From contig JAJFJL010000096.1 in NCBI GenBank assembly GCA_021774055.1, positions 1 through 32,942 on the forward strand: 32,942 bases of DNA. The letters run 5' to 3'. Positions within the stretch are counted from its first letter, which is position 1, and each line of letters begins with the position of its first letter. Below the pieces are notes generated by a model that saw only the letters and a program-made list of their open reading frames with translations, searched no databases and was not told where the DNA came from. The stretch comes from Nitrosomonas sp. (lineage in GTDB: Bacteria > Pseudomonadota > Gammaproteobacteria > Burkholderiales > Nitrosomonadaceae). Of this stretch, positions 9,010 to 18,870 are shown in pieces. A program made the translations under genes and the position numbers.

Positions 9010-9597
9010 TTACAAAGTGCCTTTAGTAGACGGGATAATGTTGGCGGCACGCAGATCAAGTTCAGCTGCCATGCGCAATGCACGACCAAATGCCTTGAAT
9101 ACAGTTTCCGCCTGATGATGTGCATTCTTACCAGTTAGGTTGTCAATATGCAAAGTTACTAACGCATGATTAACAAAACCCTGGAAAAATTCATTGACTA
9201 AGTCAACATCAAATTGACCAATCCATGCACGAGAAAATTCGATATTAAGCTCCAAACCAGGACGACCAGATAAATCAATCACCACCCTGGACAGGGCTTC
9301 ATCAAGCGGCACATAGGCATGTCCATAACGACATAAGCCTTTTTTGTCACCAACCGCCTGGGCAAATGCCTGCCCAAGAGTAATGCCAATATCTTCAACC
9401 GTATGATGAGCATCAATATGTAAATCACCGTTGGCGCTAACTTCAAGATCAAACATGCCATGACGCGCGATTTGATCCAGCATGTGATCCAAAAAAGGCA
9501 CGCCAGAATTTAACTTAGCTTGGCCTGTTCCATCTAGGTTTAGCTTAATACTGATCTGAGTTTCTAAGGTGTTACGTGTAACCTGAACTTGGCGCAT
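9010..9597 (-). CDS. hisB: Imidazoleglycerol-phosphate dehydratase HisB
   Basis: HisB removes water from imidazole glycerol phosphate to give imidazole acetol phosphate. At 195 residues it is the monofunctional dehydratase, without the histidinol phosphatase half found in enteric bacteria. It shows the two metal-binding repeats, [14 protein letters not shown] and [17 protein letters not shown], and [13 protein letters not shown]. It lies between hisC and hisH. A separate histidinol phosphatase must exist elsewhere, because none is in the window. Confidence 0.98.
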   Translation of the reverse strand: MRQVQVTRNTLETQISIKLNLDGTGQAKLNSGVPFLDHMLDQIARHGMFDLEVSANGDLHIDAHHTVEDIGITLGQAFAQAVGDKKGLCRYGHAYVPLDEALSRVVIDLSGRPGLELNIEFSRAWIGQFDVDLVNEFFQGFVNHALVTLHIDNLTGKNAHHQAETVFKAFGRALRMAAELDLRAANIIPSTKGTL

Positions 9598-9625
9598 AAA
9601 ATAGGATTGTTTGAAATATTAATTG

Positions 9626-10702
9626 TTAAGAAATACTAGCTTGCAACGCTTGATAAAATTGTTGATTTTCTTCAGGTGTTCCAACAGTTACCCGTAAACA
9701 ATTTGTTAACAAGGTGTGCGCTCCATTTAGATTTTTAATTAGAACGTTATGTTGTTTGAGTGTAGCAAAAACTTGATCAGCATTGTTTACCCGAAATAAA
9801 ACAAAATTAGCATCAGAGGGAAAAACTGTAACATTAGGTAACCCTGCTAATTGTTTCAGCATATTGCTACGTTCTGATTTAATCGTGGCTGCTTGCGCCA
9901 ATAACATATCAGGATGTTTCAATACAGCATCAGCAACTAATTGCGTTATTACGCCGACATTATATGGTAAACGTAGTTTTTCTAAATGAGTTAACCATTC
10001 TTCTCTACCAATCAGCAGCCCTAGCCTTAAGCCTGCCAAGCCTAATTTAGAGAGTGTACGCATCAACAACAAATTTGGATATTTAGTTAGCTCTCCGATT
10101 AAACTTGCATCAGCAAATGCATGATAAGCCTCATCAATAACTACAATTCCAGGTGTCGCTTCAATAATACGCAAGACTGTTTCAGTATCAAATAAATTGC
10201 CACTTGGATTGTTGGGATAGGCTAAAAAAATCACTGCAGGCCTGTGCTCATCAATCGCAGCCAGTATCGCATCTAAATCTAATGAAAAGTCAGGCTTTAA
10301 TTGAACCCCAACATATTCTATATTTGTAAAGGTAGCAATCATACGAAACATTGCAAAAGCTGGTTCAACGCTCATTAATACTGCACCTGGCTTAGCCAGT
10401 GCTAAGGCAATAATTTGGATAATTTCATCCGAACCATTACCTAACATGACTTCCATCTCATCAGGAATAGCTAGAGCCTGACGCAAGGTTGCCTTAAGCG
10501 CGGCTGCGCCAGCATCAGGGTAACGATTAACAGGAGCATCAGCTACTAAGCATGAAATCTCATCACGTAATGTGATAGGTAATGCATAAGGATTTTCCAT
10601 TGCATCCAGCTTTATCATGCCACTTGCAGGTGGCACATGATAAGCAGATAGCTTTAAAACTTCTGGACGGATAATTGCGTTTGAGTCGTATGAGTTAGGC
10701 AT
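9626..10702 (-). CDS. hisC: Histidinol-phosphate aminotransferase HisC
   Basis: HisC is a pyridoxal phosphate enzyme that makes histidinol phosphate from imidazole acetol phosphate and glutamate. The 358-residue product has the usual fold type I marks: [10 protein letters not shown] for cofactor phosphate binding, [18 protein letters not shown] with the pyridine-contacting Asp, and the Schiff-base lysine in [13 protein letters not shown]. It is the first gene of the visible his run; the sequence upstream is a divergent intergenic region, so hisG and hisD are not at the head of this operon. Confidence 0.97.
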   Translation of the reverse strand: MPNSYDSNAIIRPEVLKLSAYHVPPASGMIKLDAMENPYALPITLRDEISCLVADAPVNRYPDAGAAALKATLRQALAIPDEMEVMLGNGSDEIIQIIALALAKPGAVLMSVEPAFAMFRMIATFTNIEYVGVQLKPDFSLDLDAILAAIDEHRPAVIFLAYPNNPSGNLFDTETVLRIIEATPGIVVIDEAYHAFADASLIGELTKYPNLLLMRTLSKLGLAGLRLGLLIGREEWLTHLEKLRLPYNVGVITQLVADAVLKHPDMLLAQAATIKSERSNMLKQLAGLPNVTVFPSDANFVLFRVNNADQVFATLKQHNVLIKNLNGAHTLLTNCLRVTVGTPEENQQFYQALQASIS

Positions 10703-10975
10703 AAGGCGTATTTTAACTCATCATAGATTTAAAAATAACAGATAAGTGAAATATTCTATCAATGTTGCATACATGAATGCCATGAAGAAAATGGTTTTAA
10801 ACTCATAAAAAATTTTAACATTTATTGATAGTGCCCAATTTTAAGTTGATTATCAGTGCTATTTGCGATCAGTTGTATTAACTATTTATTGAATGTTATG
10901 ATTTTATTTCCCAATTTATCAAGTTTTTATAGTGTAACGGCGTATAATCGCGCGCTTTCTAATGTATTAATATTT
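10703..10975. promoter_or_regulatory. Divergent promoter region between hisC and the ZIP gene
   Basis: This 273-bp gap separates two divergent genes and should hold both promoters. On the plus strand a perfect TATAAT lies at 10943-10948, 27 bp before the chosen ATG of the ZIP gene, with only a weak -35 (TTTATC/AAGTTT region). A longer reading of the ZIP frame from 10856 would be translated through this -10 box. For hisC no convincing -35/-10 pair was found. CTATCAAT at 10756 and ATTGATAG at 10821 form a distant inverted pair of unknown meaning. No leader peptide rich in histidine was seen. Confidence 0.45.
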
Positions 10976-11767
10976 ATGTCAACACTCACTTGGATTATTG
11001 TTGCTAGTTTGTGCGGTGGCGCATTAAGTTTATTAGTTGCCGCATTACTAACACTTAATACGCGAACTTCATGGGTATCAATGCTGGTTTCTTATGCCAT
11101 TGGTGCGTTGTTAGGTGCTTCATTTTTGAATACTTTGCCGGAAGCCTTTGCCTTGGCTGACGATCCAAAACAAATAACAGTTGTTGTTTTAATTGGTATT
11201 TTACTTTTTTTTATTTTAGAGAAATTGGTATTGTGGCGCCATTGTCATATTGAAGAGTGTGAAGTGCATGATCCTTCGCATGGTTATTCCAATATTGCGG
11301 AACATGATAACGGACGTAGTGGCATGATGATTGTGCTTGGCGATACTTTTCATAATTTTGTTGATGGAATTTTAATTGCCGCCGCTTTTATGGTTGATGT
11401 GCAATTAGGAATTGTTACCGCAATTGCGATTATTGCGCATGAGATTCCGCAAGAAGCTGGTGATTTTATTATTTTGCTGAACTCTGGTTATACCCGTACC
11501 CGTGCATTTTTAATGAACTTGTTATCTAGCTTTGCCACTTTGGTTGGGGGGGTATTGGCTTATTTCATGTTAAATGAGATGGATAATTTAGTTGCCCCGC
11601 TGCTAGGGCTTGCTTCGGCGAGTATGATTTATGTGGCAATGTCAGATTTAATTCCAGGTTTACATAGGCGGCCAGAAATTAAATCGACAATACAGCAAGT
11701 TACTTTAATCTTGCTGGGAATTGGTACTATCTGGTTTATTGGTGATTTATTTGCACATGCGCATTAG
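10976..11767 (+). CDS. ZIP-family divalent metal transporter
   Basis: ZIP proteins move zinc, iron or manganese into the cytoplasm. The 263-residue product from the ATG at 10976 has about eight hydrophobic segments. The two metal-binding helices are clear: HNFVDGILIAAAF (transmembrane helix 4) and HEIPQEAGDF (helix 5), as in ZIP proteins of the ZupT/GufA kind. A cytoplasmic His/Glu/Cys-rich loop (WRHCHIEECEVHDPSHGY) could hold metal. The frame is open further upstream to 10856, but that extension would cover the TATAAT box and lacks family similarity. The gene stands alone, divergent from hisC and convergent with the AddA-like gene. The metal is not determined. Confidence 0.88.
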   Translation: MSTLTWIIVASLCGGALSLLVAALLTLNTRTSWVSMLVSYAIGALLGASFLNTLPEAFALADDPKQITVVVLIGILLFFILEKLVLWRHCHIEECEVHDPSHGYSNIAEHDNGRSGMMIVLGDTFHNFVDGILIAAAFMVDVQLGIVTAIAIIAHEIPQEAGDFIILLNSGYTRTRAFLMNLLSSFATLVGGVLAYFMLNEMDNLVAPLLGLASASMIYVAMSDLIPGLHRRPEIKSTIQQVTLILLGIGTIWFIGDLFAHAH

Positions 11768-11830
11768 CTATCAATTCCAAGACCTTTTTTACTGTGAAGC
11801 ACATAAAATGTTTCAAGATTTAAAGCTATA

Positions 11831-11887
11831 CTTAGATCACTGTAAGTGATTACACACTATATGCATGATCGGCTTACAGGGTTCAGG
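11831..11887. repeat. R4 repeat, short form, between convergent genes
   Basis: This 57-bp copy starts CTTAGATCACTGTAAGTGAT and has the family centre ACTATATGCATGAT. CTGTAAG near the left pairs with CTTACAG near the right. It resembles the short copy at 24111-24165 base for base over most of its length. It lies in the 123-bp gap between the ends of the ZIP gene and the AddA-like gene, where a hairpin could serve as a terminator in both directions, although no long T run follows. Confidence 0.75.
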
Positions 11888-11890
11888 CAT

Positions 11891-14800
11891 TTATTTTAAA
11901 TACCTCCATTCGCGCCATTCCATTAATAATGGGAAATACAATCCTAGCCTAATTTCTTTTTTTTCAAATTGCCGTATAAGTAAAGCATAAGTATTAAGTT
12001 GCGCGCTATATCGCTCTTGCTCACTATCAAGAAACGCATTTAAATCAGCACCTTCATGGCTACTTGTTTTGTAATCAATAATCCAGCGGATATTATTTGC
12101 ATCACAAAAAGTACGATCAATAATTAAATTAACTAGTTTATTATTAATCACACCTGTCATGCGTATTTCATTTTTGGCATGTTGCTGTGGGCCAAGTAAC
12201 CATTGTCCACGACTATCGCTAATTGTCCTGGTTAATGCGTTGATAACACGTTCGACAGCTTTTTCAATTTCTTGGTTATTATTAACCATTCCACTTGCAA
12301 TTAATGCTTGTCTAAATTGCTTATGTAATGCATTTATTCGCTGTGCATTCCAACCTATCATATTGTCTTCTGCAATATGTTGTAACCAGTGATGAACAAC
12401 TTTTCCAGTGTGTCGTGCTATCTCACCAGACCATGAGAATTCAATTTCTTCTTGTGCTGGTGATTTTTGTTGTGGAAAGTTCCATGCTACTGATGCTGGA
12501 GCTACTGGCAAGTCCCAGTCTGAGGTAACTCGATAAGATGATTGATTAATTAGCAGGTCTTCATTAGATTTGGGTGAACATGCTAAATTTAAGTTTGATA
12601 CTTGCTTAGCAGCTTCTGCGTAGTTGTAATGAACAATTGGCCAAAGTTTATTTAATAAAGTTTTTAACGCAGGTGGTTTTAGTTCCAGAGTGTTCTGTTT
12701 ATTTGTTACTAGGTCAATGTTGCCAAGTAAATGTAGCTGGTTGCGGGCTCTTGTTGCCGCTACGTATAATAGGCGCTGGTCCTCAAAATATGTTTTATCA
12801 TCGTCACAGTTCTGTAACCAAGTATAAGTAAGGTCACTATCTGTTCCAGTTTCCTGAATTGGAGCTAGTACTAAATCAATGCTATCTGACTCTGTTTTTG
12901 GACGTTCCATCCATTTTAGTAGTTGTTTGTCGCTATTTCGTGATGCACGACCTAAGCCAGGTACAATCACGCAATCAAATTCCAGGCCTTTTGCCTTGTG
13001 AATTGTCATGATTTGCAATTGATCACTGGCAGCTGAATCTGGCATAGCATAGAGTCTAGTAAGCTCTTTCTCAAAGTTGGCAAGGTCCGGAATTTCACCT
13101 GCCACTTCATGACTTTCAAGATAATTAAAAAAAATCATGGCATCTTCAAGATCAATTAAACTACGATCATTCTGCATAATTTCATCGCCAACTAAACACC
13201 CTGGGCCACCAAGCGCCATCCATGCAGCCTCTACAGTTTCACGTAATGGCTGGCGATGACGATTATTAATGCAGTCAGTTAATATTTTTCTTAGCTGCAA
13301 TAATCGTTTGTTTCCATCAGAAGAAACTTCATTAAGTTGTTTTTCATCATTAATAATTTCCCATACTGTACTTGGATTTTTTTCTGCAAGTGTAAGTGCA
13401 TGAAGATCTTTTAACGTTAAGCCACACCATGGTGCTCGTAATAAGGCAAACCAAGCTAATCGATCCGCAAAATGAATCAATGCACGTGTAAGCATTAATA
13501 AATCTTGTACCACTGGTTTATAACAAAGAGGCTCTATTTCAAGTGCGCGATAAGCTAGATTATTTTTCTTTAGCTGCGCAACAATTTCAGTTAAATGTCC
13601 ACGATTACGTACCAGAATTGCAGTTTTTGTAGTTGAATGATTGCGTTGTTCTTGTAAGATAATTTCTACAACTTGTTTTGCTTCTGCAACATAATCTTTA
13701 TTAAAAAAAGGATAGATATTAACAGCGTTGCTTGTAAGCGCTGCATTGGTTGCAACCGAGTGGGTATAGGGAACGGCGCCAGCAGTTATATTCTCATAGC
13801 TGGGCATAATTTGAGAAAAACTACTATTAACCCAATCAACAATGCCACTTTGTGAGCGGAAATTTGCGCAAAGAGTGAGTGGTTGCAAAAAAACATTGCC
13901 AATACCTTCATTGCGTGCACGTAAAAACAAACCAACTTCAGCTTCACGAAAACGGTAAATAGATTGCATCGGATCACCGACAATAAACAAACTACGCCCA
14001 TCTTCAGTCTGCCATTCAGCAACCAGTTTTTCAATCAGCTGGTATTGACTAATTGAGGTGTCTTGAAATTCGTCTATTAGTAAATGCTGTATTCGATAAT
14101 CAAGCGCCAGAGCAAGATCTGTTGGCATTTCAGGTTCGCCTAATGCTAACGATGCCGCTTGCGCAACTTCAGTAAAATCTACTTTGCCAGATAGTTGAAA
14201 TGTAACTTTAAGTTGAATAACTGCATGCCACAATAATTTAGTAATTGCTCCTAGTACCTGCCATTGTGTATCAGTATAGGCTTGCTCCGGTAGACTACGC
14301 ATACCATGAAGCGCCTGACACAAGCTATTATCGTTTTGTAATACTTCAATTAGTGCTAAGGCACGTGCTTTCCATTGTGCAGTAATTTCTTTTTCTGATT
14401 TTGTTTTGCCGGGAGGGAAACCATTTCTTACAGTTAGCTGTTTGCGCCAAGTACCTTTATCAGTTAATAACAATGTTGCAATTGCGCGCCAATGGCTAAC
14501 ATCACTATCCAGCAGAGTTTCAAGTTCTCCGCACACAATGATTGGTGAATATTCATCTTTGGACGCAAGGTTAGCTGCAGCATAATGTATTAATGCTAGC
14601 AATTCACTTTGTAACGATTTAGGATATAAGTTAGCGATATGCACAATGGCATCATGTCTTATATTTTGTAGTGCCTCCTGTAATTCCTCACGTGTACCAT
14701 GAATATGACGTAACCAATGATCTCTTTGCGCCAACATTTCAGCTAGTAATGTTTCTATCCGTGCTACATCGTTATCCAGATGTACTAGTAATTGTTCTAC

Positions 14801-15322
14801 ATCTTGTGCAATAGAAGTATCACTTTCAACCAATTCGATAGTTGCTCTCGCCGCTGCAAGATAAAGTTCTGAGGCATTTTCTATGGTTTCTAGCTGTGCA
14901 CCAAATTCTGACAGTATTGGCATTTGTTTGGTAAGCGCAGCGCACAGTGAATCAATAGTTTGTATTCGCAAACGAATTGGGTTTTCAATAATATTCCAGG
15001 CAAATTGATGATCTTGTTGCAAAACCGCCAGAGCTAATTTATTAGTTAATTTTTCATAGGCATTATCAGAAACTTGGCCTGTATTGTTAGCTGCAGTTAA
15101 TGCTATTAATACACGCTCGCGCATTTCTGCTGCAGCTTTTCTAGTAAATGTAATAGCTATAATTTCTTCTGGTGCTTCAACACAGGCAAGTAATTTTAGA
15201 TAGCGTTGAATTAATAGCCCTGTTTTGCCCGATCCTGCAGGTGCCTGAACAATAAATGATTGTTCAGGATCTAGTGCATTAATACGCTCATCAGCATCTG
15301 GAATAGAAGTTAACTTGCTCAT
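11891..15322 (-). CDS. AddA/RecB-like UvrD-family helicase-nuclease
   Basis: This is probably the helicase-nuclease subunit of a two-protein double-strand-break resection enzyme. The 1143-residue protein has SF1A helicase motifs in order: Walker A APAGSGKT (27-34), ITFTRKAAAEMRERV, LLIDEFQDTS near 416, VGDPMQSIYRFREAEVG, LCANFRSQSGIVDWVNSSF, TIHKAKGLEFDCVIVPGLG near 774 and LLYVAATRARNQLHL near 851. A C-terminal PD-(D/E)XK nuclease follows, with WIIDYKTSS near 1081. Its ATG overlaps the stop of the AddB-like gene by one base (TAATG), so the two are translationally coupled. No RecC- or RecD-like gene is nearby. The AddA label rests on domain order and partner. Confidence 0.92.
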   Translation of the reverse strand: MSKLTSIPDADERINALDPEQSFIVQAPAGSGKTGLLIQRYLKLLACVEAPEEIIAITFTRKAAAEMRERVLIALTAANNTGQVSDNAYEKLTNKLALAVLQQDHQFAWNIIENPIRLRIQTIDSLCAALTKQMPILSEFGAQLETIENASELYLAAARATIELVESDTSIAQDVEQLLVHLDNDVARIETLLAEMLAQRDHWLRHIHGTREELQEALQNIRHDAIVHIANLYPKSLQSELLALIHYAAANLASKDEYSPIIVCGELETLLDSDVSHWRAIATLLLTDKGTWRKQLTVRNGFPPGKTKSEKEITAQWKARALALIEVLQNDNSLCQALHGMRSLPEQAYTDTQWQVLGAITKLLWHAVIQLKVTFQLSGKVDFTEVAQAASLALGEPEMPTDLALALDYRIQHLLIDEFQDTSISQYQLIEKLVAEWQTEDGRSLFIVGDPMQSIYRFREAEVGLFLRARNEGIGNVFLQPLTLCANFRSQSGIVDWVNSSFSQIMPSYENITAGAVPYTHSVATNAALTSNAVNIYPFFNKDYVAEAKQVVEIILQEQRNHSTTKTAILVRNRGHLTEIVAQLKKNNLAYRALEIEPLCYKPVVQDLLMLTRALIHFADRLAWFALLRAPWCGLTLKDLHALTLAEKNPSTVWEIINDEKQLNEVSSDGNKRLLQLRKILTDCINNRHRQPLRETVEAAWMALGGPGCLVGDEIMQNDRSLIDLEDAMIFFNYLESHEVAGEIPDLANFEKELTRLYAMPDSAASDQLQIMTIHKAKGLEFDCVIVPGLGRASRNSDKQLLKWMERPKTESDSIDLVLAPIQETGTDSDLTYTWLQNCDDDKTYFEDQRLLYVAATRARNQLHLLGNIDLVTNKQNTLELKPPALKTLLNKLWPIVHYNYAEAAKQVSNLNLACSPKSNEDLLINQSSYRVTSDWDLPVAPASVAWNFPQQKSPAQEEIEFSWSGEIARHTGKVVHHWLQHIAEDNMIGWNAQRINALHKQFRQALIASGMVNNNQEIEKAVERVINALTRTISDSRGQWLLGPQQHAKNEIRMTGVINNKLVNLIIDRTFCDANNIRWIIDYKTSSHEGADLNAFLDSEQERYSAQLNTYALLIRQFEKKEIRLGLYFPLLMEWREWRYLK

Positions 15323-18099
15323 TAGTTATTATTTTTTGTTGCTGGCATGCTGCTCATTCGTTCATGAATACGACAAAATGGTTGCATATCGCAGTATTGG
15401 CAGGTTTGTGGATATTTTTTTGGATCAACTTTGGCATCACCTGTGGCAAACCTATTGGCTAAACTAGTTAAATTAAATTGCCAGGCAGCAATTAATGCCT
15501 CCCATGAATCATATTGCGTATTCTGGCGTGATTCAGAAAATGCTTTCACAGCAGGTAATAAGTCACCATCATAAGCTATGCCAGTAAATCCTATTTCACC
15601 TGTTTTAACTTGAGCAAACGCAAGTGCAGCAGCACCTGGCTCAGATGTAAGCAGATATAAGGGGAGTTGAGGTTCATCTGGACGCTCCCCAAGCATAGAT
15701 GTGACAGATTGTTTTTTAGTTTTATAATCAATTATAATGCGCGATCCGTTGGCAAGTTGATCGACACGATCAAGACGTATGTTTAAGGTTAGATCACCAA
15801 TTTGGATAGTATGTTTTTTTTCTATTTCTGTAACAGTAAAATTTTCACGTTTTCTTTCTTCATCAAGCCAGGTATGGGCTAATCGTACTAAACGTTCTTT
15901 TTCGATGGTAGCGAAACGCCCCGAGAGTATAGTGGGACGATACTGCCGAATATGATTGATAGCTTTATTCGCAGCATTGTTAAGTAGTTTATCTAGTTCT
16001 GCGAAGCTGATGCCATCTAATGTATTTTTTGTTTCTAGTTGCTGCCAACTGTGCGCAAGAACTTCATGCACTAGGGTGCCTCGTTCTAGTGCATTAAGAC
16101 CAGCATGTGGGATAACTAAGCTTTCTATTTGCAATCTATGGCGTGCAAATGCTCGAAATGGGCAAGCTGCGTAATCTTTTATTACCGCAGTTCCGCCGCT
16201 AATATTTTTATTTTCCTCATTATTCTGGTGGGCTTTGGCTAGTGTTTGTTCATTCTCATCACCTAAACAGATTTCAAGCATATTCATCTGTTTTATTTGC
16301 TCACTATGACTCTCATAAACAGGCAACTCCAACATGCCTTTAGGGACTGATTTAATTAGTGCACTAGGTTTTAGTGCATGAGCATCTTTTTCGTCACTTT
16401 GTAATGAATAACTTAAAATCACTTCATTTGCGCAAGACAGCCATCCATTAGTCAGTCGTTGTGAAAATGCTAGTGATTCAGCAGTGGAACTCATAGGTAA
16501 CTTTGCCTGCCGCTGCAATTCGATAGGCAAAAATGGATTGGGGCGTGGCGGCATAGGCCATACTTCATCGGACAAACCCATCACCCATAAGTGATCAAAC
16601 TCTAGACCATCCGCCTCTAGTGCACCTAAAATTTGTATTGGAACCTCTGGTGTTTCTGGTTGGAACAATGTTTCCATTGCCATGCGCCGAAGTCTTGGTA
16701 TAACCTGGTCATACTGAATAGATGGCATAACGCTATCTAGCAAGGTGAAAGCGGCAATCACTTCATACCATTTCTTTAATACTTGATATTCGTTTGAATC
16801 AAGTCCACGTTCGCCAGGAAAACCAATAATATCCAATAATTCAGAAATATTCCTAGTGAATGCTGAAGGTGTTTGTTCGCTGGTTAAATTTAATTGGCGG
16901 AATTTATTTAATCTAGATAATTGATCGAATAACTGCGGACAATTAGTATCACCATTTTCATGTTTAATAAGTGTCAGTAGGCGTTCCAATGTAATACTTG
17001 GCTCGGCAAGTTTTCTTAGTTGTGCATCAAGTAATGCACGTTTATTCATCTCAGTTTCGCTACCACCAATAAATGGCGAACGTAGCAATAAACTGACTTG
17101 CTCATAGTCAATTTCTTTCCCAGATAATGTCATTATCTGAAAAATAGTATTAACTAGTGGATAGGTTGCCAGAAGTAGTCCTAACGACACATTGAATGGC
17201 TTTATTTGCCTGCTGGCACCTGGTAACGCAGCCGTAACATCTGGCTTCATTACTAGGCTAAATACTCTTGTGATGTGACTTCGGTATTTTTCTAGTGTAG
17301 GTACAACTATGCCGATACGTGCATTATTATTAGCTTCAAGTCGTGCTCGTGCCCAAATAGATGCATGGTGAATTTCTTCTTTACTATCAACGCATGTGGT
17401 ACATAATTTATCACCTTGATGTGGTTGATAATGGAATTTTGGTTGGGCTATACGTACTTCACAATCAGTTGTTGAAATTTCTGCTAGAAATGCAGCTTGT
17501 TGTGGTGTAACAGCATCAAAACCATAACAAATTAGTGTCTTTAGGTTTTGTAGTGGCATCTGTTGATATAACTTTATAACACAATCACTAAGTCGTGCAT
17601 TATCTGTTTGGCACGCTTGTTCAGTAAGTTGCTGGTAATGTTGCGCCCATTCTTTGAAGATATTGACATCTTCATTAGCAGGAAAAGTTTCTAATTGTGG
17701 GAAAAGTCGCCAAGCATGCGCAAGTTGCCATGCTTCTTGTGCTAATTTTGCGGTTTTTGGAATAGCTAGTAATGCCTGACTACTGTTACAGCTTCTAATA
17801 ACTGTTTCCCAAAGCACTTGGGTTTGATCAGAAGTTAGTAATGTTGGGGCTGCTGTTATTTGTTCAGTATAGAGTGCATCTGAATAGAAGCGTGTGATCC
17901 ATGCTGAAAATGGTAAAACATCTGCAGAATCCCAAACAACTTTCTTTTGGCTAATTTGATAAGTATCAAATTGATTTTTAAGCGCTAATGCAAGCCGTCG
18001 GTTAGGTGTGACAATCGTAATGCCTGCATCAAGTTCAGCTGCAAGGCGCTTAAAAATTTCATCTACATGAATTGCTGGGAATTGTAAGGTAAGTGACAT
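15322..18099 (-). CDS. AddB-like PD-(D/E)XK exonuclease (probable DNA repair protein)
   Basis: This is the likely partner of the AddA-like protein in DNA end resection. The 925-residue product resembles the proteobacterial 'probable DNA repair protein' family. The N-terminus (TPNRRLALALKNQF) stands where a helicase would have Walker A but has no GKT, so this half is probably an inactive helicase fold. The C-terminal nuclease has GTLVHEVLAHSWQQL, RLDRVDQL and IIIDYKTKK. One cysteine in AACPFRAFA near 648 and three in CQYCDMQPFC near 905 match the iron-sulfur staple of AddB-type nucleases. The gene starts 27 bp after the ferredoxin and overlaps the AddA-like gene. Confidence 0.88.
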   Translation of the reverse strand: MSLTLQFPAIHVDEIFKRLAAELDAGITIVTPNRRLALALKNQFDTYQISQKKVVWDSADVLPFSAWITRFYSDALYTEQITAAPTLLTSDQTQVLWETVIRSCNSSQALLAIPKTAKLAQEAWQLAHAWRLFPQLETFPANEDVNIFKEWAQHYQQLTEQACQTDNARLSDCVIKLYQQMPLQNLKTLICYGFDAVTPQQAAFLAEISTTDCEVRIAQPKFHYQPHQGDKLCTTCVDSKEEIHHASIWARARLEANNNARIGIVVPTLEKYRSHITRVFSLVMKPDVTAALPGASRQIKPFNVSLGLLLATYPLVNTIFQIMTLSGKEIDYEQVSLLLRSPFIGGSETEMNKRALLDAQLRKLAEPSITLERLLTLIKHENGDTNCPQLFDQLSRLNKFRQLNLTSEQTPSAFTRNISELLDIIGFPGERGLDSNEYQVLKKWYEVIAAFTLLDSVMPSIQYDQVIPRLRRMAMETLFQPETPEVPIQILGALEADGLEFDHLWVMGLSDEVWPMPPRPNPFLPIELQRQAKLPMSSTAESLAFSQRLTNGWLSCANEVILSYSLQSDEKDAHALKPSALIKSVPKGMLELPVYESHSEQIKQMNMLEICLGDENEQTLAKAHQNNEENKNISGGTAVIKDYAACPFRAFARHRLQIESLVIPHAGLNALERGTLVHEVLAHSWQQLETKNTLDGISFAELDKLLNNAANKAINHIRQYRPTILSGRFATIEKERLVRLAHTWLDEERKRENFTVTEIEKKHTIQIGDLTLNIRLDRVDQLANGSRIIIDYKTKKQSVTSMLGERPDEPQLPLYLLTSEPGAAALAFAQVKTGEIGFTGIAYDGDLLPAVKAFSESRQNTQYDSWEALIAAWQFNLTSLANRFATGDAKVDPKKYPQTCQYCDMQPFCRIHERMSSMPATKNNN

Positions 18100-18126
18100 G
18101 CGGCAAGGCAGGTTACCGCCTTCTAA

Positions 18127-18450
18127 TTAACGTTGTAGTTGATCAAATTTATCTGTTATTTCAGCCCATTCATCGGCATCAGACGGAGCATCTTTCTTTT
18201 CAATGATTGGCTGCCACTGCTGAGATAATTCTTCGTTCAGTGCAATAAAATGCTGCTGTTCATCTGGCACATCATCCTCTGCATAAATTGCTTCTACCGG
18301 ACATTCAGCAACACAGAGCGTACAATCAATACATTCATCTGGATCGATAACTAAAAAATTTGGCCCTTCTCGGAAACAATCTACCGGACATACATCCACA
18401 CAATCAGTATATTTACATTTGATACAATTTTCAGTTACAACATAAGTCAT
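18127..18450 (-). CDS. fdxA: 7Fe ferredoxin FdxA
   Basis: This small electron carrier has one [3Fe-4S] and one [4Fe-4S] cluster. The 107-residue product has the standard length and start ([17 protein letters not shown]). By alignment with the Azotobacter ferredoxin I pattern, Cys9, Cys17 and Cys50 would hold the 3Fe cluster and Cys21, Cys40, Cys43 and Cys46 the 4Fe cluster. AAGGA lies upstream of the ATG at good spacing. It is followed after 27 bp by the AddB-like nuclease, so they are probably cotranscribed. Its electron donor and acceptor cannot be told from the sequence. Confidence 0.95.
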   Translation of the reverse strand: MTYVVTENCIKCKYTDCVDVCPVDCFREGPNFLVIDPDECIDCTLCVAECPVEAIYAEDDVPDEQQHFIALNEELSQQWQPIIEKKDAPSDADEWAEITDKFDQLQR

Positions 18451-18555
18451 GACAGCTATTCCTTGCGTAATGCTTTTTTAAGAAAGCGCAATTTTAACAG
18501 AAATTCTACACAGAACATTAACTGTCGACAGTAATCTCGAAGTAAGAGTAGTTGC

Positions 18556-18869
18556 TAGTATCTTGTACCCTAAATAACCATGAAAATATGGGGATGCAAA
18601 AATTTGGCATTGGGTCAGCTTGATGACACACTACTTATTTGTACTGTTATTTACATATTGCAAATAACGCGAAAAACTATATATCAATTTGATTGAGAAC
18701 TAATTTATTAGTATTTTCTATTTTATTGTAATGGTTCTAAATGAACTAAATTTAGAAGATATCATCAAGATGACCCAGTGCCAAAAATTGTCGAGAACAA
18801 AGCGAAGAAACGCAGGTATCGGCAATTTGTGCCACAGATTTTCATGGTTATTTAGGGTGTAAGGTACTA
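18556..18869. repeat. R2 palindromic element, copy 1, split by R5
   Basis: The ends TAGTATCTTGTACCC and GGGTGTAAGGTACTA pair along their length when G-U pairs are allowed, and CTAAATAACCATGAAAAT pairs perfectly with the mirror arm. The interior after the R5 insertion (GAGAACAA-GCGAAGAAACGCAGG) matches the copy at 23918-24081. Relative to that copy this one lacks about 35 bp next to GGTAT and carries the 179-bp R5 element plus a short duplication. Confidence 0.88.
18605..18783. mobile_element. R5, MITE-like 179-bp insertion inside R2
   Basis: Terminal inverted repeats of 22 bp (TGGCATTGGGTCAGCTTGAT at the left; complementary CATCAAGATGACCCAGTGCC at the right) differ at two positions. AAAATT flanks the element on both sides, and the uninterrupted R2 copy at 23918-24081 has a single AAAATT there. 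This is the picture of a transposition event with a 6-bp target duplication. The AT-rich interior has no gene, so the element is non-autonomous. No second copy is in the window. Confidence 0.85.
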
Positions 18870-18870
18870 A

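Noticed and set aside
10856-10975. 40-residue N-terminal extension of the ZIP transporter
   Set aside because: It would be translated through a perfect TATAAT box and does not resemble the family; the ATG at 10976 gives the expected start.
18521-18532. ACTGTCGACAGT as a LexA box before fdxA and the DNA repair genes
   Set aside because: LexA of this group binds CTGT-N8-ACAG; here only two bases separate CTGT and ACAG. It may be another operator, but nothing identifies the regulator.
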